Shown here: positions 34,598 through 43,533 of the stretch, one piece after another
Numbering within the stretch: the first letter of the stretch is position 1
Layout: each line of letters begins with the position of its first letter
Assembly (NCBI RefSeq): GCF_900114015.1
Contig: NZ_FORN01000042.1
Location: forward strand, 1-51,800
Source of the DNA: Caulobacter sp. UNC279MFTsu5.1
Lineage (GTDB): Bacteria; Pseudomonadota; Alphaproteobacteria; Caulobacterales; Caulobacteraceae
Direction of reading: 5' to 3'
DNA length: 51,800 bases
Program-made: the position numbers and the translations under genes
The notes under the pieces: generated by a model
The model's input: only the letters and a program-made list of their open reading frames with translations
What the model was told of the DNA's origin: nothing
The model's database searches: none

Positions 34598-37126
34598 TCA
34601 TTCAGCCGTCGAGAGAACCGCCGAGACGCCCGTGACCCGCGCTCGCGCCAAGGCCTCCAGCAACTGGGCCGGGCGCACCGGCTTGGCCAGGTGGAGGTCG
34701 GCGCCGACCGCCTTGGCGGCCGCGACGTGTTCCTCCATGGCGTTGGCGGTCAGCATGATCAGCAGCACCGGCGGGACGACGGCGGCGGCCTCGCGCTCGC
34801 GGATCAGGCGGGTGGCGGTCAGGCCGTCCATGACCGGCATCTGCATGTCCATCAGGACCACGTCGAAGGCCCCGGGGATGAAGGCGTCCAGCGCCGCCTG
34901 GCCGTCCTCGACCATGGTCAGGGCCACGTCGAACGGCTGGAGGATGATCTCGACCACCTTCTGGTTGGTGGGATGGTCTTCGGCGACCAGCACCCGCAGG
35001 CCTTCGAGCGAGATCTCCTCCTCGTCGTCCGGCGCCACATCCTCGACGGCCCGGATGCGGGCCAGGGGCAGGTCGACCTGGAAGATCGCCCCGCGCCCCA
35101 ACACGGCGCGGGCGTCGATGCGGCCGCCCATCATCTCGACCAGGGCGGCGCAGATCGACAGGCCCAGGCCCGTGCCGCCGAACTGGCGGGTGATCGACTG
35201 GTCGGCCTGGACGAAGCGCTTGAACAGCCGGCGGCGGACGGTGTCGTCGAAGCCGACGCCGGTGTCGCTGACGATGAAGCTCAGGCCCTCGGCCGTGCTT
35301 TCGACGCTCAGCGCCACCTCGCCCATGACCGTGAACTTCACGGCGTTGGCCAGCAGGTTGTTGAGGATCTGGCTGATGCGCCCGGCGTCGCCCAGATAGC
35401 TGCCCGACGCGCCCGGCTGGATCGACCATCGGAAGTCCAGGGCCTTGGCCTGGGCCGAAGCCCGGTGCAGCTCGGCGACGCCGCCGACCAGGGTGGCCAG
35501 GTCGAACGGCGCGGGGGTCAGCTGGAACTGGCCGGCCTCGATCTTGGAGACGTCGAGGATGTCGCCCAGCACCTGCTCCAGCAGCCGGCCCGACGAGGTG
35601 ACCAAGGCGGCCAGCTCGCGGCGACGCTCGGGATCAGACTCCTCGGCCAGGCGGTCGCCGATGGCGATCACGCCATTCAGCGGAGTGCGCAGCTCATGGG
35701 ACATGTTGGCCAGGAACACGGACTTGGCCTGGTTGGCGCGCTCCAGTTCGGCGGTGCGTTCGGCGACCCGCTCCTCCAGCGAGCGCAGCAGCTCGATATT
35801 GCCGTCGCGCTGGTCGCGCAGGGTGCGGGCCAGGGCCCCGATCTCGTCGGTGCGGTCCTCGATGGCCTCGGCCTCGACGACGTCGCCGGTGCGGTGGGCC
35901 TCGGCCAGCAGTCGCAGCGGCCGCTCGACGGTCAGGCGCATCAACCGGTAGAGCAGCGCCACCTGGATGATCGCGCCCAGCACGCCGAACAGCAGCACCC
36001 ACGAGGCCGTCTTGACCGCCGACCACACCAGGTCGCTCGACGGGAAGCTCATCAGGAAATACCAGTCGGGCTCCTTGAGCCGGCCGTAGGCGATCACCCG
36101 GTCGCCGTGACGGATGGCGCCCACGTCGGCGCCGAGGGCGCGGATCTGGCGGACGACGTCGGCGACGCCCTCCTCGGTCTGGGCCCGGACCAGGGTCTGG
36201 ACATCGACGACGCCGTTCCGGGCCAGGCCGGGCGCGGCGATCAGCTCGCCGTCCGACGAGACGATCATGTTGCGCCCGCCCGGCAAGGCGTCCTCGACGG
36301 CCCGCAGCAGGTAGGAGTCCAGCGACAGGCTGGTGCCCCAGGCGCCCAGCTGCCGGCCGTGATAGTCGAAGGGCGTCATGCAGGCCGAGTTCAGCCCCCG
36401 GCCGCTGGGGTCCGACAGCAGCTTGCGCAGCTTGGTGCACTTCATCACCCGCTCGCTGTTCTGCTTGGGCAGGGTCAGCAAGGTCATCTCCTCGCCGCTG
36501 ACGTCGAAGGTCGGCGGGGCCTTATGCCGGTAGTAGGTCAGCCGGTCGGGGCGTCGGGGCCCGAACATCACCAGCCGGGTGTCTGGCGTGAAGAAGTAGA
36601 AGTTGTCGTAGCGGTTCAGCTCGGCCTCGCCGGTGTGCGACACCACCTGGGTCACCGCCAGGAACAGGGCCTTCTGGTCAGGGGTCAGGATGTCGGCGTC
36701 GCGCAGATAGCCGCCGATCCCATAGGTATAGTCGCCGTCGATCACCTCGCCGTCGTACAGCGCGTCCGCCGTGCGGCGGGTGCCGTCGCCGTGCTTGGGG
36801 AACTGGGCGTCGAAATCACGCTCCACCGTGCGAGGATCCAGCGCCTGCAGCCGTCGCGCCAGGGAGTCGGACGCCGCCTCGTGCACCTTGACCAGGTCGG
36901 AGAACAACCGGTCCTCGGTCTTGACCCGCTCGGCGACATATTCGGTCAGGTGGCGCATCTGGGCGTCGGCGGCGGACCGCTGCACGAAGACGAAGGTCAC
37001 GGCCGTGGCCACGCCGGTCACGGCGATGGACAGGATCGCGACGATCGCCAGCAGTCGCCGCGCGAGCGGCGAGGTGACGTCGGCAATGGCGGTCCGCTTC
37101 TCCACGCCCGGTTCGTACCCCAACAA
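34598..37126 (-). CDS. Hybrid sensor histidine kinase with extracytoplasmic domain
   Basis: The product is up to 842 aa. Domains in order: TM helix at about residues 23-47, a large periplasmic Cache-like sensor (about 50-375), TM helix (about 378-400), HAMP linker (to about 450), coiled coil, HisKA with phospho-acceptor H477 in MSHELRTPLNG, HATPase_c (NLLANAVKF, DTGVGF, GGTGLGLS) and a C-terminal receiver with D760 in VLMDMQMPVMDG. It resembles LuxQ/BarA-like phosphorelay kinases. The next step (Hpt or response regulator) is not encoded nearby. The start is a TTG at 37126; a GTG at 37105 is possible and would lose only 7 residues. Confidence 0.93.
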   Translation of the reverse strand: MLGYEPGVEKRTAIADVTSPLARRLLAIVAILSIAVTGVATAVTFVFVQRSAADAQMRHLTEYVAERVKTEDRLFSDLVKVHEAASDSLARRLQALDPRTVERDFDAQFPKHGDGTRRTADALYDGEVIDGDYTYGIGGYLRDADILTPDQKALFLAVTQVVSHTGEAELNRYDNFYFFTPDTRLVMFGPRRPDRLTYYRHKAPPTFDVSGEEMTLLTLPKQNSERVMKCTKLRKLLSDPSGRGLNSACMTPFDYHGRQLGAWGTSLSLDSYLLRAVEDALPGGRNMIVSSDGELIAAPGLARNGVVDVQTLVRAQTEEGVADVVRQIRALGADVGAIRHGDRVIAYGRLKEPDWYFLMSFPSSDLVWSAVKTASWVLLFGVLGAIIQVALLYRLMRLTVERPLRLLAEAHRTGDVVEAEAIEDRTDEIGALARTLRDQRDGNIELLRSLEERVAERTAELERANQAKSVFLANMSHELRTPLNGVIAIGDRLAEESDPERRRELAALVTSSGRLLEQVLGDILDVSKIEAGQFQLTPAPFDLATLVGGVAELHRASAQAKALDFRWSIQPGASGSYLGDAGRISQILNNLLANAVKFTVMGEVALSVESTAEGLSFIVSDTGVGFDDTVRRRLFKRFVQADQSITRQFGGTGLGLSICAALVEMMGGRIDARAVLGRGAIFQVDLPLARIRAVEDVAPDDEEEISLEGLRVLVAEDHPTNQKVVEIILQPFDVALTMVEDGQAALDAFIPGAFDVVLMDMQMPVMDGLTATRLIREREAAAVVPPVLLIMLTANAMEEHVAAAKAVGADLHLAKPVRPAQLLEALARARVTGVSAVLSTAE

Positions 37127-37311
37127 GCCTCAACAAGGATTTACACGCGGATCAAGCACTTAGCGCGCGAAGACGGCTTCGTCGCGGGTTGGCGGCGACC
37201 TCGGCTTTCCCCCCGGCCCGCAACAGTCTATAGGCACGCCGTCCGCGCCGCTCCTTGGCCCTGTGCGCCAAAGAGTCACAGGCGCGCCACCGCGAGAGGA
37301 AAGACCCCGCA

Positions 37312-38529
37312 ATGGCCAAGATCAAAGTCGCCAACCCCGTCGTCGACATGGACGGCGATGAAATGACCCGGATCATCTGGAAGCTCATCAAGGATAAGCT
37401 GATCTTCCCGTACCTGGACCTGGAGCTCGACTACTTCGACCTCAGCGTCGAGAACCGCGACGCCACCAACGACCAGGTCACGATCGACGCGGCCGAGGCG
37501 ACCAAGAAGCACGGCGTGGCCGTCAAGTGCGCGACCATCACCCCGGATGAGCAACGCGTCGCCGAGTTCAATCTGAAGAAGATGTGGAAGTCGCCGAACG
37601 GCACCATCCGCAACATCCTGGGCGGCGTGATCTTCCGCGAGCCGATCATCTGCCAGAACGTGCCGCGCCTGGTGCCGGGCTGGACCCAGCCGATCATCGT
37701 CGGCCGCCACGCGTTCGGCGACCAGTACAAGGCCACCGACTTCCTGTTCCCGGGCAAGGGCACGCTGTCGATCAAGTTCGTCGGCGAAGACGGCCAGACC
37801 ATCGAGCACGAAGTGTTCAAGAGCCCGTCGGCCGGCGTGGCCATGGGCATGTACAATCTCGACGAGTCGATCCGCGACTTCGCCCACGCCTCGTTCGCCT
37901 ACGGCCTGGCCCGCGGCTATCCGGTCTACCTCTCCACGAAGAACACGATCCTCAAGGCCTATGACGGCCGCTTCAAGGACATCTTCCAGGAGATCTTCGA
38001 CGCCGAATACGCCGAGCAGTTCAAGGCCAAGGGCATCCACTACGAGCATCGCCTGATCGACGACATGGTCGCCTCGGCGCTGAAGTGGTCGGGCGGCTAT
38101 GTCTGGGCCTGCAAGAACTACGACGGCGACGTGCAGTCCGACATCGTCGCCCAGGGCTTCGGCTCGCTGGGCCTGATGACCTCGGTGCTGATGACCCCGG
38201 ACGGCAAGACGGTGGAAGCCGAGGCCGCCCACGGCACCGTCACCCGCCACTATCGCCAGCACCAGAAGGGCGAGAGCACCTCGACCAACTCCATCGCCTC
38301 GATCTTCGCCTGGACCCGGGGCCTGGCCCACCGCGCCAAGCTGGACGACAACGCCGAACTGGCCGCCTTCGCCCACACCCTGGAAAAGGTCTGCGTCGAC
38401 ACCGTCGAAAGCGGCTTCATGACCAAGGACCTGGCCCTGCTGGTCGGCGACAAGCAGTCGTGGCTGACCACCGAGGGCTTCCTCGACAAGATCGACGAGA
38501 ACCTGAAGAAGGCCATGGCCGCGGCCTGA
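37312..38529 (+). CDS. icd: NADP-dependent isocitrate dehydrogenase (eukaryote-like type II)
   Basis: The product (405 aa) is the short, dimeric ICDH type also found in mitochondria and alphaproteobacteria. It oxidatively decarboxylates isocitrate to 2-oxoglutarate in the TCA cycle and gives NADPH. MAKIKVANPVVDMDGDEMTR at the start, NGTIRNILGG, DMVASALKWSGGY and EAEAAHGTVTRHY are family segments. The start is chosen by the conserved KIKVxNPVVxxDGDEMTR; the longer frame from 37255 is not conserved. A perfect terminator with a GCAA loop follows. Confidence 0.97.
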   Translation: MAKIKVANPVVDMDGDEMTRIIWKLIKDKLIFPYLDLELDYFDLSVENRDATNDQVTIDAAEATKKHGVAVKCATITPDEQRVAEFNLKKMWKSPNGTIRNILGGVIFREPIICQNVPRLVPGWTQPIIVGRHAFGDQYKATDFLFPGKGTLSIKFVGEDGQTIEHEVFKSPSAGVAMGMYNLDESIRDFAHASFAYGLARGYPVYLSTKNTILKAYDGRFKDIFQEIFDAEYAEQFKAKGIHYEHRLIDDMVASALKWSGGYVWACKNYDGDVQSDIVAQGFGSLGLMTSVLMTPDGKTVEAEAAHGTVTRHYRQHQKGESTSTNSIASIFAWTRGLAHRAKLDDNAELAAFAHTLEKVCVDTVESGFMTKDLALLVGDKQSWLTTEGFLDKIDENLKKAMAAA

Positions 38530-38556
38530 ACCTCCAAGGTCCTTTGAGCTTCGCGA

Positions 38557-38584
38557 CGCCTTCCCCGCAAGGGGAAGGCGTTTT
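38557..38584 (+). terminator. Rho-independent terminator of icd
   Basis: CGCCTTCCCC (38557-38566) pairs perfectly with GGGGAAGGCG (38571-38580), GCAA tetraloop, followed by TTTT. It ends the icd transcript 28 nt after the stop. Confidence 0.92.
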
Positions 38585-38705
38585 GCGTTTCGAGGCCTCG
38601 CCAATACAACTAAGGTCGGGTCTTCTGGCGCCGCGATCTCGCGTCGCGCGTTCCATGACCTTGAGATAGCCCGCCCGATCGAGAAGTTTGTCCTATGGTC
38701 CCCGC

Positions 38706-39914
38706 ATGACCGCGATCGCTTGTTTGAAGATCTTCGTGGGCGAGGAACTGGTCTTCGCCGACACCGAGACCATGGCCGGCGTGGTCGCGAAGGTCGCTTC
38801 GGCGTACCTGGAAACCCATTGGACCTGGCCGCGCCGCTACGGCCTGGTGGCCCCGTTCTCCTTCGTTCTCGCCGACCCCAGGGCGACCAGCCTGGACGCC
38901 GAGGAGCTGTGCCGGATGTCGCGGGACCTGCAGTACAAGCTCTTCGGCGAGAACGGCGCGGGCGAGGTCGCGCTGCTGATGCTCGAGGGCGACCAGGCGG
39001 AAGTCATGCGGTTCGCCGGAACGCCCGCGACGGCGTTGAAGACCTTGATGGACGGCCTGGACGACGGAGCCTTCGCCGGCCGCGTCTGCAAGATCACGCC
39101 CGACGGCGCCGTCAGCCTCGCGCCGCCGGACGGGCCGACGGCCGGCGCCCCGCCGGCCGAAGACCTCGCGGCCCTGTCGCCGGAGGCGGGCGACATCGAC
39201 GATCTCCTGCAGGTGGAATCCCCGCGGACCGGCTGGTGGGGCATCTATTATCTGCCCAAGGAACGGTTCGTCGGCGGCGGCGTGGGCTGGGGCGCCGAGA
39301 TCAACGGCGGTCCGGTCACGGACCTGGTCGAGGCGGTGGAGCGCGACCAGGCCTGCCACGAAGCCGCCCTGGTCGCGGCGAACTCCGGCCCGTCGGGCTA
39401 CCTGTTCCTGCCCTTCTGTTTTTCCGCCCTGATCAAGCCCAGCCTGCAGCGGAGCTACGAAACCGGTTTCCAGAAGCTGCCGCGCGCGCTGCGGCCCCGG
39501 CTGGCGGCCAACATCTACGACGTGCCCCGTGAGCCCAGCTACGGCGCGATCAGCAAGGTCCGCACGCTGCTGATGGACCGCTTCTCGCTGCTGGACCTGC
39601 ACGTCGCCGACCCCGGTTTCCGGATCGAGAGCCTGCAGGCCGGCGCGGTGAACAGCGTGACCCTGGTGCTGAGCGGCGACGACGAGCGGCAGCGCGCGGC
39701 CGCGATCACCCGGTTCCTGCGCGACCCCGCCATCTATCGGACCAAGAAGGTCTGGCAGGGCATCGCCGGGGTCCAGAGCCTGCGTGAGCTCGATCTCTGC
39801 CGGCGGCTGAAGGCCCCTTTCCTCAGCGGCCCGATCGTCGCGCCGATCTCGGCGAAGTTCACCGGCGAGGCCGCCTGCCCCTCGCTAAACCTCCCCTACC
39901 GCCACACCGCCTAG
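38706..39914 (+). CDS. Conserved-looking protein of unknown function, C-terminal half possibly EAL-like
   Basis: The product (402 aa) is cytoplasmic, with no signal or membrane segment. The N-terminal half is an alpha/beta domain (FVLADPRATSLDAEEL, EVALLMLEGD); residues about 130-190 are proline-rich and low complexity. The C-terminal 200 residues (SYETGFQKLPRALRPRLAAN followed by IYDVPREPSYGAISK, then LRELDLCRRLKAPFLSGPIV) have the rhythm of a degenerate EAL-type barrel without metal ligands. That is my inference only. It convergently overlaps the glucokinase gene by 4 nt. I start at the ATG 38706; an upstream TTG adds six residues. Confidence 0.65.
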   Translation: MTAIACLKIFVGEELVFADTETMAGVVAKVASAYLETHWTWPRRYGLVAPFSFVLADPRATSLDAEELCRMSRDLQYKLFGENGAGEVALLMLEGDQAEVMRFAGTPATALKTLMDGLDDGAFAGRVCKITPDGAVSLAPPDGPTAGAPPAEDLAALSPEAGDIDDLLQVESPRTGWWGIYYLPKERFVGGGVGWGAEINGGPVTDLVEAVERDQACHEAALVAANSGPSGYLFLPFCFSALIKPSLQRSYETGFQKLPRALRPRLAANIYDVPREPSYGAISKVRTLLMDRFSLLDLHVADPGFRIESLQAGAVNSVTLVLSGDDERQRAAAITRFLRDPAIYRTKKVWQGIAGVQSLRELDLCRRLKAPFLSGPIVAPISAKFTGEAACPSLNLPYRHTA

Positions 39915-40888
39915 AAAGGCCCCCGCTCGCCATAGAGGGCGGAAAGGCCGAGCAGGCCGCAGTCGGGCTCGAGCACCAGATAGAGCGGGATGTCCTTCAT
40001 ATAGACGTCCATCCGCCCCTTGGCCTCGAAGCGGGCCCGGCACAGGTCGCGGTCGAACAGGTCGGGCCAGCCCAGCATCATCGGGCTGAAGATGTAGACG
40101 CCGCTGCGGGCCCCCGCCACCAGCGCCAGGTCGCCCGAGACCGCTCCCAGCCAGCTGGAGAACAGCGCGAAGGCCTCCCGAGCGATCGGGTCCTGGGCGC
40201 GCGCCGCCGCGACCAGCTGCGCGAAATCCCCGGTCCGCGGCGCGTGGCCGTCCAGGTGGGCGACGGCGGCGGCGACCTCGAGCAGGCCGTCGTCCGAAAG
40301 CACCCGATCGGCCGAGACATAGGGGTTGGCCAGCCGCAGGTGCTCGATGATGGCGCATTCGCGGGGATTGGCCGCCGCCAGGGCGGCGTGCCCGCCTTCG
40401 CTGGCCGTGGCCACCCAACCCACGAAACCGTCCGGATTGAGGATCGACACGCCCAGGCCCGTGCTCGGCCCCAGGGCCGCCGCCGGCGCCTGGCCCTTCG
40501 GCGGGGCCCCGCCGATCTGCTCCAGGGCTTCCGGCCCCAGCAGCGGCATCGCCATGGCGCGGGCGGTGAAGTCGTTGACCAGGCGGACATCGGTGACGCC
40601 CAGCCTTTCGGAGAGCACCTCCTCGTCAAGCTTCAGCTCCGCATGGGTCACTTGCAGGGTCTTGCCGAAGATCGGTCCCGGCGCCGAAAAGGCCGCCCCG
40701 CGCAACCGCGGCGCGCCCAGCTTCGACAGCGCTTCGCCCAGGGTCTGGATCAGTTCGTCCAGGGATTTGGCCGGCGTCACCTCGATCGTCGCGGGCGGCT
40801 CGCCGGCCTCGACGACGGCGAAACGCGCATAGGCCCCGTCTGCGTCGACCAACAGGAACTTATCGGACACGGACACCTCACTCGTCAC
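39911..40888 (-). CDS. glk: Glucokinase-family protein with altered phosphate loop
   Basis: The product (325 aa) is recognisably of the bacterial Glk (hexokinase-like ATPase) family: NDFTARAMAMPLL (N105-D106; the Asp is the catalytic base), GPSTGLGVS (140-148), ASEGGHAAL (162-170), ERVL-like SADRVLSDDGLLE and the final IPLYLVLEPDCGLLGL. However, the N-terminal ATP phosphate loop, usually DIGGTNARF, reads VDADGAYARF (residues 14-23), so the GGT is lost. It may therefore be a weak, altered or regulatory kinase. The neighbours give no clue. The gene symbol reflects family membership, not proven activity. Confidence 0.8.
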   Translation of the reverse strand: MTSEVSVSDKFLLVDADGAYARFAVVEAGEPPATIEVTPAKSLDELIQTLGEALSKLGAPRLRGAAFSAPGPIFGKTLQVTHAELKLDEEVLSERLGVTDVRLVNDFTARAMAMPLLGPEALEQIGGAPPKGQAPAAALGPSTGLGVSILNPDGFVGWVATASEGGHAALAAANPRECAIIEHLRLANPYVSADRVLSDDGLLEVAAAVAHLDGHAPRTGDFAQLVAAARAQDPIAREAFALFSSWLGAVSGDLALVAGARSGVYIFSPMMLGWPDLFDRDLCRARFEAKGRMDVYMKDIPLYLVLEPDCGLLGLSALYGERGPF

Positions 40889-41084
40889 CGGGGTCTTGCG
40901 CGCTAAGAAACGCGCGTTTCCTCTGACTAGGCAAGGAAGTTCGCGCTCGAACGCCGGCCTGGGCGACGCGCGTAAGGTCGCACCTTTCCCCCGGAGCGCC
41001 GGGCGCCCCCTGGACGCGAGACGGCTTGCCCGCGGCAGGGGAATAGGGTGTCTTGCGGCCTTGAACCTTCGCGCGGGGGCGGCG

Positions 41085-41660
41085 ATGACCTTTCAGAAGC
41101 GGCTTTGGGACCTGGTGGTCCTGGCGATCGTGATCTTCGCCGCCGCCTTCGCCACCGCCCCCTGGTTCGCCTTTCGCGCTCTCAAGGCCGCCGCCCAGTA
41201 CGAGGATGTGCAGGCGATCGGCGAGCTGGTCGACTTTCCGGCGGTGCGCAGGAGCCTGACCGCCGAGTTGAACGAGACCCCGGCCGCCGCCGCCCCGGCC
41301 GAGCCGCCGTCGATCTGGCGCGACCCCTTAAGCGTCTTCAAGCAGGCCATCGCGCCGATCGCCCCGCCCGAACCCAAGGTCGACCGCTACCTGACCGTCC
41401 CGGGCCTGTCGGCCCTGACCCGAGGCTACGCGCCCGGCGCGGCGCCGGCCGCCCCGCCCAGGCCGGCCGGCGCCCTGGACCAGGCCAAGGCCGCCGTGGC
41501 CGGTCCGCACCCGACCATCGCCTATTGGGATCCCAACCGGGTGCGCATCTCGGTCAAGCGGCCGGGCCAGCCGTCCAAGGCGACGATCTTCACCTTCCGC
41601 CGCGACAAGCTGTTCACCTGGCGGCTGGTGCACATCCGCCTGCCCGTGGACGAGCGGTGA
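41085..41660 (+). CDS. DUF2939 protein
   Basis: The product (191 aa) has one N-terminal transmembrane helix (about residues 7-25, VVLAIVIFAAAFATAPW) that anchors it in the inner membrane. Then comes the DUF2939 segment APWFAFRALKAAAQYEDV followed by LVDFPAVRRSL, a proline/alanine-rich linker and a C-terminal IAYWDPNRVRISVKRPG ... FTFRRDKLFTWRLVHI. The periplasmic domain is of unknown function. The ATG at 41085 is preferred; the frame upstream has no conserved content. It is divergent from glk (196 bp) and followed by the AEC transporter gene after 123 bp. Confidence 0.88.
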   Translation: MTFQKRLWDLVVLAIVIFAAAFATAPWFAFRALKAAAQYEDVQAIGELVDFPAVRRSLTAELNETPAAAAPAEPPSIWRDPLSVFKQAIAPIAPPEPKVDRYLTVPGLSALTRGYAPGAAPAAPPRPAGALDQAKAAVAGPHPTIAYWDPNRVRISVKRPGQPSKATIFTFRRDKLFTWRLVHIRLPVDER

Positions 41661-41783
41661 GCGTCGTCGAACTGGAGGTTCCGGAAAACGGCCGAACTTT
41701 GACCGCCGACCGCGACCGATGCTATCGACGGGCGGCCCCTTCGGGCGGAGACCGCCACGCTTGCGCCCTATGCCGGTGACCCT

Positions 41784-42767
41784 GTGATCGACCTGTTGCT
41801 CGACGTGCCGCAGCGGGTCGTGCCGTTCTTCCTGCTGGTGGCGGGCGGGGTGACACTGGCCCGGCTGCGGCTGTTCGACGCCCGGATGTCGGCGGGCTTG
41901 TCGACCTATGTCTACTGGATAGGCTTCCCGGCCCTGCTGGTGCATTCGCTGTCGCGCGTGGGCGTCCCCGACCGCGCCCTGACCCTGGGCCTGCTGACCT
42001 ACGGGGCCTGCGCCCTGCTGGTGGTGGCCCTGATGGTGGCGATCGGCATCGCCCTGCGGTGGACGCGCGAGGAGCGGGCCGGCGGGGCCCTGTCGGCCAG
42101 CCTGGGCAACAGCGCCTTCCTCGGCCTGCCGATCGCCCTGGCCGTGCTCGGCCCGGAGGCCGCGCGGGTCTCGGCCGGCGTGGTGGCGGTGGACTTCGTG
42201 GTCGTGGCGGCCATCGGCGTGGGCCTTCTGGGCTGGGCGGGCGGCCGCTCGACCTGGCGCTCGCTGATGCAGGCCCTGCGCAATCCGATCGTGCTGGCGG
42301 CGATCACCGGCTCGGCCATGGCCCTGGCCGGCCTGTCCCTGCCCGGCGTGCTGGACCGGGCGGTGAGCGCGGCGGCCGCCTCGGGCAGCCCCGTCGCCCT
42401 GGTCGCCCTGGGCATCGCCCTGGGCCTGACCGGCCTGCCGGCCGCCGGCGTGCCGTGCGAGCCGACCGACGAGGAGCCCTCGCCCATCCCGCGCTGGGGG
42501 CCGATCATCGTCGCCGCCGTCGGCAAGCTGCTGCTGATGCCGACCCTGGCCTGGTTCGCCACCGGCCTGGTCGACGCGCCCCTGCCCTTCCGCCTGGGCG
42601 CGACCCTGCTGGCCGCCACCCCGACCGCGGTCAACGTCTTCATCCAGACCAAGGCCTACAGCGTGTTCGAACGCGGCGGGGCGCGGATCGTGGCCCTGAC
42701 CACCGCCGTCTCCTGCGTCAGCCTGTCGGCGATCGCGATCCTGCTGGAACGCTACGCGGGGGCGTGA
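41784..42767 (+). CDS. AEC family auxin-efflux-type transporter
   Basis: The product (327 aa) has about ten transmembrane helices in two five-helix bundles separated by a loop (PCEPTDEEPSPIPRW near residue 235), and it matches the AEC/membrane transport protein family. Characterised relatives move small organic anions such as malate or malonate; the substrate here cannot be read from sequence. The start is a GTG at 41784; the ribosome-binding site is weak. The 3' end overlaps eutC, on the opposite strand, by 50 bp. Confidence 0.9.
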   Translation: MIDLLLDVPQRVVPFFLLVAGGVTLARLRLFDARMSAGLSTYVYWIGFPALLVHSLSRVGVPDRALTLGLLTYGACALLVVALMVAIGIALRWTREERAGGALSASLGNSAFLGLPIALAVLGPEAARVSAGVVAVDFVVVAAIGVGLLGWAGGRSTWRSLMQALRNPIVLAAITGSAMALAGLSLPGVLDRAVSAAAASGSPVALVALGIALGLTGLPAAGVPCEPTDEEPSPIPRWGPIIVAAVGKLLLMPTLAWFATGLVDAPLPFRLGATLLAATPTAVNVFIQTKAYSVFERGGARIVALTTAVSCVSLSAIAILLERYAGA

Positions 42768-43533
42768 CCGTCTGCAGAGCGGCCAGGTCGCTCTCGTCCT
42801 TCAGCCCCACCCCGGTCAAGCCCAGCCGCAGGGCCTCGCGCGCGTGCCAGGCCAGCTTGAACGCCGCCGCGTCGTAGCCCAGCCCCTCGGCGCGGATGTT
42901 GGAGACGCAATTGCGCTCGGCGTCGGTGCGGCCGACCTTGGGCGCGAAGGTGATGTAGGCCCCCAGGCTGTCGGGCGACGACAGGCCCGGCCGCTCGCCG
43001 ACCAGCAGGATGACCAGTCGCGCCTCCAGAAGTTCGCCCACGGCGTCGCCCAGCGCCACGCGGGCCTGGCGGGCGACGACCACGGGCCCCAGCCGCCAGC
43101 CGGCCTCGCGGACCATCGGCAGCAGGGCCTCGACCAGAGGCGCGGCGTGGGCGTGGACGGCGGTGCTGGACAGGCCGTCGGCGACGACGATCGCCAGGTC
43201 GCATGAGCCGGGCGCCCGAGCGGCCTGGGCGGCCAGGGCGGCGCGGCCGGCCTCCGACAGGGCCCGCCCCAGGTCCGGCCGGCGCAGATAGGCGGCCCGG
43301 TCCGGCGCGGCGCTGTCGACGATCAGCGTCTCCAGGCCCAGGGCCCGCATCGCCGCCGCCGCCGCCTCGGCCTCGAACGGCGCATGGACCGCGTCGCGGG
43401 CCTGGGCGTGGGCCAGGGCGAAGCCCAGCACCTCGGAGGTCGGCAGGCTGGCCCCGGTCCGCCCCAGAGCGATCCGGGCCGGGGTGTGGCGGCGCAGGGC
43501 GGTCCAGGGATCGGGCGTGACCGGCGCGCTCAT
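42718..43533 (-). CDS. eutC: Ethanolamine ammonia-lyase small subunit
   Basis: The product (271 aa) contains the EutC signatures: ARIALGRTGASLPTSEVLGF near the N terminus, CDLAIVVADGLSSTAVHAHA, VILLVGERPGLSSPDSLGAY and RNCVSNIR. With EutB it forms the adenosylcobalamin-dependent enzyme that splits ethanolamine into acetaldehyde and ammonia. The start overlaps the eutB stop (ATGA). The C-terminal end extends over the tail of the convergent AEC gene, about 25 residues past the conserved GVGLKDES, an unusual extension that may be chance readthrough. Confidence 0.95.
   Translation of the reverse strand: MSAPVTPDPWTALRRHTPARIALGRTGASLPTSEVLGFALAHAQARDAVHAPFEAEAAAAAMRALGLETLIVDSAAPDRAAYLRRPDLGRALSEAGRAALAAQAARAPGSCDLAIVVADGLSSTAVHAHAAPLVEALLPMVREAGWRLGPVVVARQARVALGDAVGELLEARLVILLVGERPGLSSPDSLGAYITFAPKVGRTDAERNCVSNIRAEGLGYDAAAFKLAWHAREALRLGLTGVGLKDESDLAALQTVTPPRSVPAGSRSPTG

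Noticed and set aside
41784..42767. AEC gene as the ethanolamine permease for eutBC
   Set aside because: It is convergent with eutC and belongs to a family that transports organic anions, not to known ethanolamine carriers.
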